8,179 bases of DNA from Anaerolineaceae bacterium (GTDB lineage Bacteria > Chloroflexota > Anaerolineae > Anaerolineales > Villigracilaceae), in the NCBI GenBank assembly GCA_009885445.1, contig VFKQ01000107.1:1-8179 (forward strand), read 5' to 3'. The translations under genes and the position numbers were made by a program. The notes below the pieces were generated by a model. The model did not search any database. It was not told the origin of the DNA and worked only from the letters and a program-made list of their open reading frames with translations. This document shows positions 1 to 5,169 of this stretch, one piece after another (the stretch's first letter is position 1; each line of letters begins with the position of its first letter).

Positions 1-155
1 TCCTGCAAAGCTTCTGGGCGTGCCTTGACCCCCAGGTACAACTCAGCCACATCTGTTGGCACCACCCGCGACAGAAAAAATGTAATGATCGAAACTCCGA
101 TCAATACAATTATGGCGGTCAGGATACGGCGCAGGATAAAGTCAAAGGAACGCAT
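1..155 (-). CDS. ABC transporter permease, DppB/OppB-like, N-terminal fragment
   Basis: This is the first 51 codons of an inner-membrane permease subunit of a peptide/nickel-type ABC importer; the rest lies beyond the left edge. The reading frame starts at ATG (complement of 153-155) and begins MRSFDFILRRILTAI. A basic stretch (RR at residues 9-10) is followed by one hydrophobic segment at about residues 11-29. Next comes FFLSRVVPTDVAE, which matches the conserved family start (helix 1, then an 'F-x-L-x-R-x-x-P-G-D' type turn). Here the usual Gly-Asp is Thr-Asp. It follows the substrate-binding protein gene by 74 bases on the same strand, the normal order for Dpp/Opp operons. No Shine-Dalgarno sequence lies at normal distance; the only purine-rich stretch (AAGGGG) is about 15 bases upstream and buried in a hairpin. 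Substrate cannot be told from this fragment. Confidence 0.85.
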   Translation of the reverse strand, partial: MRSFDFILRRILTAIIVLIGVSIITFFLSRVVPTDVAELYLGVKARPEALQ

Positions 156-162
156 GTGATGC

Positions 163-205
163 TATGAGTTCCCCTTCCCGCCTCAGGCGGGAAGGGGAAC
201 TCATA
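163..205. repeat. Perfect 20-bp inverted repeat (hairpin) between binding-protein and permease genes
   Basis: Bases 163-182 and 186-205 are exact reverse complements, with a three-base loop (TCA on the plus strand). In the minus-strand mRNA this GC-rich stem would form after the binding-protein stop codon and end seven bases before the permease ATG. No T-run follows on the minus strand, so it does not look like an intrinsic terminator. Hairpins in this position in other importers (for example the REP elements between malE and malF in E. coli) protect the upstream message from 3' decay and raise binding protein relative to permease. That role here is inference. The arm contains CCCCTTCCCGCC, so it may also be a dispersed palindromic element, which cannot be checked from one window. 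Confidence 0.85.
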
Positions 206-229
206 TAGGCTCAAAAAGCGCGAGACAGC

Positions 230-1792
230 TTACTTGGCCCGCAACTCATAGTAATTGAAGTGCCAGAAGGGATAGTTGAGATTGTAGCTGAAGCCTGCGA
301 TGCTGTTAGGAATGACCGCAATTTCCATAGTGTCGTAAAGGAAGACGCCTGGCGCCTCTTCGACCAGCAATTTCACCGCTTCCACATATTTTTCCTTGGA
401 GGCGGCGAAATCTGTGCCGCTCAAGGCACTGCCTTCATCCCAAAGTTTGTTGTATTCCGCGCTGTTCCAGTAAGAGAGATTCCAGGATGGTTTCTCGGTG
501 TAGTAGAACAGGGACCACAAGTTGTCTGCGGCCGCGTCGGCGTAGGCCGGCCAGTAAAGTAGAAGGGTCATGTCCTGTGCATCTGCGCCGGAGCGGGCGA
601 GTTTGAGTTGCTCACCAAGCGAGAGGGCCTCGATGGTCACTTCGACGCCGATCTGTGCGAAAGAATCCTTGATCAGGGGAGCAAATGCCTCTTCCGAAGC
701 GTTGGAGGCCGTATAGGTTAATCGCAGGCTGAATCCACCGCCCTCGTGGCCGGCGGCGGTCAGGAGTTCCCGGGCCTTGTCGAGGTTATAGCTGTATTGA
801 CCAACGCTGTCATCCCACGGATACACTCCAGCGGGAACGGGGCCGAAGCTTTGTGTGCCAAATCCACTCGCGCCAATCTTGATGATGTCTTGATAGGGAA
901 TGGCATAAGAGAGCGCTTGTCGAACTTTGACATCGTCTAGAGGCGCGCGCAAGGTATTGAAAATGCCTACATAGTTGAAGAAGGCAGGCTCTTTATAGAC
1001 CGTGTAATTGGAATCGCTTTCAAAAGTATCCAGGTTTTCATTCGGAAGCCGCTCGGCAAGGTCCACATCGCCGCCTTCAAACATCTGCTGACGAGTGGTC
1101 GCTTCAGGAACGAGCGAGGCAACGACTTTAGAATACTGTCCGTCTTCCCAACCGCCCCAATATTCGGGGTTCTGGGTAAAGACAACTTCAGCATCGGGTG
1201 TGTAGGATTCAACCATGTAGGGGCCAGTGCCATGGCTCTTGCCGTCTGCCCAGAAATTCTCATCAGCGGCGGCGGCTTCGAGAGCCTTCGGACTGACGAT
1301 ATAAGCCGCATACATGGAAGATGCGATCAGGTCAATCGGTTGGGGGGTGCTCAAGTTGAATTTTACAGTGAGGTCATCGACAACCTCAACATCGGTGACA
1401 GACCACCAGATGAAGCCGGCGCCGCCATGATCCTTGACAGCATCAATCGAAGCCTTGACTGCGGCCGCGTTCATCGGCTCGCCATCATGGAATTTTACGC
1501 CTGCGCGCAGATTGAAGGTGTAAGCCATCTTGTCATCGCTGACCGACCAGCTTTCAGCAAGCACAGGCGTAAATTTCTCAGCGGAGCCTGGCTTGTTAAT
1601 CTTCAACAACGTCTCGTACACATTGGGCAGATAGGCCGCTTCGGTCGAGAACGAGGCGATCGGATCCCAAGTGTCGATGGTTGAAGAATAGGCAATCTTG
1701 AGTACCAAGGGCTCTTTCGAGCCGGGGTTGCATGCTGAGAACATAATCGCCATCAGCATCAACACGGACAGAACTAACGACTTATTTTTCAT
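230..1792 (-). CDS. ABC transporter substrate-binding lipoprotein, family 5 (peptide/nickel/opine type)
   Basis: Encodes a 520-residue extracytoplasmic solute receptor that should deliver ligand to the permease encoded just downstream. The chosen ATG (complement of 1790-1792) gives a textbook lipoprotein signal: MKNKS, a hydrophobic core at about residues 6-18, then F-S-A-C with the lipidated cysteine at 21. AGGAG lies five bases upstream of this ATG. An in-frame ATG 23 codons further upstream would run through the promoter region and bury the signal peptide, so I reject it. Family-5 hallmarks are the N-terminal 'TLLKI...PVLAESW' region, FNLRAGVKFHDGEP, the HGTGPYMVESY...NPEYWGG segment at about residues 186-212, and PLDDVKVRQALSYAI at about 280-296. 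Length is normal for DppA/OppA-like proteins. The ligand (oligopeptide, sugar, opine or other) cannot be read from sequence alone. It is transcribed divergently from the STAND-BTAD regulator gene, which is a likely local controller. Confidence 0.95.
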   Translation of the reverse strand: MKNKSLVLSVLMLMAIMFSACNPGSKEPLVLKIAYSSTIDTWDPIASFSTEAAYLPNVYETLLKINKPGSAEKFTPVLAESWSVSDDKMAYTFNLRAGVKFHDGEPMNAAAVKASIDAVKDHGGAGFIWWSVTDVEVVDDLTVKFNLSTPQPIDLIASSMYAAYIVSPKALEAAAADENFWADGKSHGTGPYMVESYTPDAEVVFTQNPEYWGGWEDGQYSKVVASLVPEATTRQQMFEGGDVDLAERLPNENLDTFESDSNYTVYKEPAFFNYVGIFNTLRAPLDDVKVRQALSYAIPYQDIIKIGASGFGTQSFGPVPAGVYPWDDSVGQYSYNLDKARELLTAAGHEGGGFSLRLTYTASNASEEAFAPLIKDSFAQIGVEVTIEALSLGEQLKLARSGADAQDMTLLLYWPAYADAAADNLWSLFYYTEKPSWNLSYWNSAEYNKLWDEGSALSGTDFAASKEKYVEAVKLLVEEAPGVFLYDTMEIAVIPNSIAGFSYNLNYPFWHFNYYELRAK

Positions 1793-1797
1793 CTTTT

Positions 1798-1805
1798 CTC
1801 CTCTT
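1798..1805 (-). promoter_or_regulatory. Ribosome binding site that fixes the binding-protein start
   Basis: On the minus strand AAGAGGAG ends five bases before the ATG at 1792. It is the only strong Shine-Dalgarno sequence at a gene start in this window. It supports the lipoprotein start over the in-frame ATG at 1861. Confidence 0.85.
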
Positions 1806-1810
1806 GATTG

Positions 1811-1835
1811 GATAGGGTAGTACGTGCATCCTATC
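1811..1835. promoter_or_regulatory. Imperfectly placed inverted repeat GATAGG-13-CCTATC
   Basis: GATAGG at 1811-1816 and CCTATC at 1830-1835 are reverse complements with a 13-base spacer. The right arm overlaps the candidate -10 of the binding-protein promoter and the left arm lies in its leader. Its position would suit a repressor site, but six-base arms occur often by chance, so the assignment is weak. Confidence 0.25.
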
Positions 1836-1836
1836 A
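1828..1836 (-). promoter_or_regulatory. Candidate extended -10 of the binding-protein gene
   Basis: The minus strand reads TGATAGGAT: a TGn extension followed by TAGGAT, four of six matches to TATAAT. It would start transcription near 1821 and give a leader of about 29 bases that includes the ribosome binding site. I see no recognisable -35 hexamer at 16-18 bp spacing; that space is occupied by the TTTGCAAA repeats. Such a promoter would be expected to need an activator. This is a prediction from motif and position only. Confidence 0.4.
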
Positions 1837-1843
1837 CAGGCAC

Positions 1844-1862
1844 TTTGCAAATCGTTTGCAAA
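1844..1862. promoter_or_regulatory. Tandem TTTGCAAA boxes, 11-bp period; putative operator
   Basis: TTTGCAAA occurs at 1844-1851 and again at 1855-1862, separated by TCG, so centres are 11 bp apart, about one helical turn. Each box is itself a perfect 8-bp palindrome, so the pair reads the same on both strands. The pair sits in the roughly 100-base divergent region between the lipoprotein and regulator genes. The near edge is 10 bp upstream of the candidate -10 of the lipoprotein gene, where a -35 would lie. SARP-family activators are known to bind direct repeats of about seven bases at 11-bp (or 22-bp) spacing close to the -10. The neighbouring gene encodes a SARP-type DNA-binding domain. 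Binding by that protein is inference. Confidence 0.6.
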
Positions 1863-1880
1863 ACGCTCGCGCCCAGAAGT

Positions 1881-1886
1881 TATAAT
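1881..1886 (+). promoter_or_regulatory. -10 box (TATAAT) of the regulator gene, implying a leaderless mRNA
   Basis: A perfect TATAAT ends seven bases before the ATG at 1894, so transcription should start at about 1893, at or one base before the initiation codon. A weak -35-like TTGCAA at 1856-1861 lies 19 bp upstream and coincides with the second TTTGCAAA box. There is no Shine-Dalgarno sequence, which agrees with a leaderless start. Confidence 0.6.
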
Positions 1887-1893
1887 AAGTTTG

Positions 1894-4800
1894 ATGAAGC
1901 CCTCTATCTTACTGCGGACCAAGTTTCTCAGCCCACGTCCTGCATCCGATTCGTTGTCTCGCCCACGCCTGGTTGGCTGGCTCGAAAGCCAAATGGACAA
2001 GCGCCTGATTCTCATCTCAGCGCCGCCCGGCTACGGCAAAACAACTCTGCTGGCAGATTTTCTGGCCGCTTCTGCCCGCGCTGTGGCCTGGTATCAGCTC
2101 GATGCAGGTGATTCTGACCCGATCATCTTCCTGACTTACTTCATTGAATCGATTCAGCGCATGGTCAACCCTCCGCCCTCGCTCAGTACTGAAATTGGGC
2201 AGAGGGCCCAGGCCATGCTGTATCATGCCGACGACGGCACATCGCATCAACAAATATTAACGATTCTGTTGAATGAACTGGCCGAAATTCAAGACGAGCC
2301 CTGCCTGCTCATTCTGGAGGATTACCATTTTATCGCCAGCCCGGTTGTGCATGAATTGGTGAACTACCTGCTCGAAAATATGCCGCCCAATTTTCACATC
2401 ATACTTTCCACGCGAGCCGACCCTTTATTTTCGTTGGCGCGCCTGCGTGCGCATGGGCAACTGGCTGAATTGCGTACTTCAGATCTGCGCTTCCGCGAAG
2501 ACGAGGTGCGCGGCTGGATGACCCGCCTGCATCCCAACTTAACAAACGAAAGCACCAGCATGTTGAGCGAAAAAACAGAAGGCTGGGCCGCGGCTCTGCA
2601 AATGGTGCGCTCCTCTTTACACGGACAGGATGCAGAGGGAGCGAGCCGCCTGATCGCGGGCCTGAACGGTTCGCATCGCTACATTTTTGAATATCTCGCT
2701 GAGGAAGTCTTTCAGCGCCAAAGTGTTGAGCGCCAGAACTTCCTGTTGCGAACGTCGATTCTCGATCAAATGGATGCGGCGGCTTGCGAATCACTGGCCG
2801 GCATCGGCTCGGCACAGTCCGCGCTTGAGCAATTAGAGCGCGACAACTTGTTCGTAACCAGCCTCGATTTACAGCGGCATTGGTATCGCTATCATTACCT
2901 CTTCCGCGAATTTTTGTTGAGCAAGCTACGCCGCGACAACAGTGAACAAATCGCCGCGTTGGAAAAAGCCGCCGCGCACCACTACGAAAAATTGGGCGAG
3001 CTGGAAGCAGCTTGCGTCCACTTTCTGGAAGCCAAAGAATACGACGCGGCTGTGCGCGTGCTGGAAATCATCATCCCGGATTATGTGGAGCGCGGCCGCG
3101 TGGAAGCCGCGCACCGTTATCTAGCGGCACTGCCCGTGGATACACTTCACGCCCACCCCAATCTCTTACTGCAACATGGCAACGTGCATCGCAGGCTGGG
3201 CGAAGCGGGCGCCGCAGTCACCGCGTACGAGGACGCGCGTGCCGCTTTTGCGTCACGCGCAGAGTCTGCCGGCATTTCGCGGTCCCTGACGAGGCTGGCT
3301 GAATTTCATCGCGCACAAGGCAATTATCGTCAGGCAGAAATGCTGGCCTCTGAAGCGCTGTCCTTTGCCGCCGCAGAAGATCATTCTGCGCGCGCCGAGG
3401 CCTTGCTCGCGCTCGCAAAAGCATCTGGGTTCCTAACCAGCATGGACCGTGGCCGCGCCCTCGCCGAGCAGGCGGTGGACGAGGCGCGCATGGCAGGCGA
3501 TGCATTGTCAATGCTAGCAAAGGCCAACTTCATTCAATCACTTGGGCAAATCTGCTGGTGGCATGGCGACCCGCAGGCCACGGTGCGCTACTGTGAAGAA
3601 GCACTCAAGCTTAATCCGGATGAGTTTTCCCCACTGGCGGCACAAGCATATATATCGCTAGTCACTCCTTATTTATATTGGAGCAATGTTGAAACTGCGC
3701 TACGCTACGCTGAACGCGGCCTGGGCATTGCCCAACAGCTTCACCTCAATGAACTTCTGCCCAGCGCCTATATGGCCCTCGGAAATGTGCTCACTCGGCG
3801 CGGCGAGACGATACGCGCAGAATCTGCGTTGCGCCAGGCGTTGGAGATTTCACAAAGGCAGGGATTATCGGCTTATGAACGCATCATGGCGGCAGGATAC
3901 CTAGCCTACAATTTATATGGTCAGGGGCGTGTGGACGAGGCACGTCAGATCGCCGAGGGTGCACTGTGGGCTTATACAGGTAATCCAGACACCTATGAAG
4001 CCTATGTCTGTCGCTCTGTGCTCGCCGACATCGCCCTCGAAAATGGCAATAGCGATGAAGCCTGGCAACAATATGACAGCCTAGTTGAAATTGGCGAGCG
4101 TAGGCAATTTCGCATCCCACTCTCATTAGTCTACTTCGGCTTGGCGTACATTGCTCTTGAACGCGGTGCGCGTGAAAACGGGCTGAGCTACGCACTGCAA
4201 TCGCTCAAACTTATCGAACCCACCGGGGCCATACAGCTTTTCGTTGACCAGGGCCAGCGTGCGCGCATTATCTGCCGTGCATTGAATCAAGTGGGAGTGA
4301 ACACCCCCTTCCTGCAGCGTGTCTTGGAAGCATTGCCACATACAAAATCGCCAGCCATTCTTGCGCCTGCAGATGATCATTCTGTGCTCGTGCGCTGCTT
4401 GAGAAATTTTCGCGTCAGCATCGCTGGGCAGGAACTGCAACAAGATCGCTGGGTCTCCACAAAAGCGCGCGATCTGCTGGCGTATTTCATCACCTATCGC
4501 CGGGAGCGCATCCCAGCAGACCGTATCTTTGAAGGCTTATGGCCAGAATCAGATGCGCGCAGCCGCAGCGCCTTTCATACCGCATTAACCCGTTTGAGGA
4601 ATGCCCTGCGCACAGAGGGCCAATCGATTCAATTTATTTTGGTGGAAGCCGGCGAATACTGGCTAGATGCAGCACGCTTCAGCGTGGATGTCGATTCTTT
4701 CGATGCCGCGCTAGCCAAGGCGCGCAACCTGTCTGGCGAAGAGTCTACAGATTGGGAAGAGCGCGCCGTCAACCTGTATCAAGGTCAATACATGGAAAAT

Positions 4801-5118
4801 CTTTATTACGACTGGGTCATGCCCGAGCGCAACCGTCTAGAACAAAATTATCTTTCCGTCTTGCAACGACTGGTGTCCCACAAATTATCAAAAGCGGATC
4901 ACAGTGCGGCGCTGGAGCTACTCAAGCGCGGCTTGCACACCGACCCCTTGGCCGAAGAGATTCACTGTCAGGTCTTGCGCGCCCATGCAATGGCAAAAGA
5001 TAAGACCGGGCTGATTCGGCACTACCGAACCATGAACGACCTGTTTCAAACCGAGCTTGGCACGCCACCCATGCGCTCCACCAGCGAGCTATATCAAAAA
5101 CTTCTGGCGGAGTTGTGA
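1894..5118 (+). CDS. MalT-like STAND ATPase-TPR transcriptional regulator with C-terminal SARP winged helix and BTAD domain
   Basis: Encodes a 1074-residue cytoplasmic, probably ATP-dependent transcription factor. Residues 1-35 carry the typical lead-in LLRTKFLSPRP...RPRLVGWLE. The Walker A motif is APPGYGKTT (Lys49, Thr50), Walker B is LLILED (Asp143), and STRADP follows at about 172-177. TEGWAAALQM and YRYHYLFREFLL are further MalT/STAND signatures. About nine TPR-like helical repeats occupy roughly residues 423-779 and would form the sensor or oligomerisation surface. Instead of the LuxR-type HTH of MalT, the C-terminus has an OmpR/SARP-type winged helix (about 830-925; RCLRNFRV, DRWVSTKARDLLAYF, LWPESD, ALTRLRNAL), then a BTAD domain to the end. 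ATG at 1894 is chosen because TATAAT ends seven bases upstream; TTG at 1891 would add one residue. The gene diverges from the ABC transporter, which it may regulate. The effector is unknown. Confidence 0.92.
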   Translation: MKPSILLRTKFLSPRPASDSLSRPRLVGWLESQMDKRLILISAPPGYGKTTLLADFLAASARAVAWYQLDAGDSDPIIFLTYFIESIQRMVNPPPSLSTEIGQRAQAMLYHADDGTSHQQILTILLNELAEIQDEPCLLILEDYHFIASPVVHELVNYLLENMPPNFHIILSTRADPLFSLARLRAHGQLAELRTSDLRFREDEVRGWMTRLHPNLTNESTSMLSEKTEGWAAALQMVRSSLHGQDAEGASRLIAGLNGSHRYIFEYLAEEVFQRQSVERQNFLLRTSILDQMDAAACESLAGIGSAQSALEQLERDNLFVTSLDLQRHWYRYHYLFREFLLSKLRRDNSEQIAALEKAAAHHYEKLGELEAACVHFLEAKEYDAAVRVLEIIIPDYVERGRVEAAHRYLAALPVDTLHAHPNLLLQHGNVHRRLGEAGAAVTAYEDARAAFASRAESAGISRSLTRLAEFHRAQGNYRQAEMLASEALSFAAAEDHSARAEALLALAKASGFLTSMDRGRALAEQAVDEARMAGDALSMLAKANFIQSLGQICWWHGDPQATVRYCEEALKLNPDEFSPLAAQAYISLVTPYLYWSNVETALRYAERGLGIAQQLHLNELLPSAYMALGNVLTRRGETIRAESALRQALEISQRQGLSAYERIMAAGYLAYNLYGQGRVDEARQIAEGALWAYTGNPDTYEAYVCRSVLADIALENGNSDEAWQQYDSLVEIGERRQFRIPLSLVYFGLAYIALERGARENGLSYALQSLKLIEPTGAIQLFVDQGQRARIICRALNQVGVNTPFLQRVLEALPHTKSPAILAPADDHSVLVRCLRNFRVSIAGQELQQDRWVSTKARDLLAYFITYRRERIPADRIFEGLWPESDARSRSAFHTALTRLRNALRTEGQSIQFILVEAGEYWLDAARFSVDVDSFDAALAKARNLSGEESTDWEERAVNLYQGQYMENLYYDWVMPERNRLEQNYLSVLQRLVSHKLSKADHSAALELLKRGLHTDPLAEEIHCQVLRAHAMAKDKTGLIRHYRTMNDLFQTELGTPPMRSTSELYQKLLAEL

Positions 5119-5122
5119 AAAT

Positions 5123-5169
5123 AATCAACTAAAAAAGACGAGGATTGCCCTCGTCTTTTTTAGTTGATT
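5123..5169. terminator. Bidirectional intrinsic terminator between convergent genes
   Basis: Bases 5123-5143 and 5149-5169 are perfect 21-bp reverse complements around a five-base loop. The core is a GACGAGG/CCTCGTC stem with six A on one side and six T on the other, so each strand reads GC-rich stem, short loop, then T6. It starts five bases after the regulator stop codon (5116-5118). On the opposite strand it includes the stop codon and the last codons (Ile-Asn) of the histidine kinase gene, so it should end both transcripts. Confidence 0.95.

Noticed and set aside
163..205. Hairpin read as a rho-independent terminator
   Set aside because: No T-run follows the stem on either strand, and it lies between two genes of one evident operon.
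1232..1684. 150-codon plus-strand open frame opposite the lipoprotein gene
   Set aside because: It is antisense to a strongly supported family-5 binding protein and shows no domain signature, membrane segment or plausible start.
1793..1861. In-frame upstream extension of the lipoprotein gene to an ATG at 1861
   Set aside because: It would put 23 residues before a clear lipoprotein signal peptide, cross the operator-like repeats, and ignore the strong AGGAG directly before the ATG at 1792.
1844..1862. TTTGCAAA copies as a CRISPR or iteron array
   Set aside because: Only two eight-base copies with a three-base gap; no further units, no spacers, and no replication gene nearby.
4539..5003. 154-codon second plus-strand frame inside the regulator's C-terminal region
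   Set aside because: It overlaps the well-conserved winged helix and BTAD reading frame and is Arg-rich out-of-frame translation.
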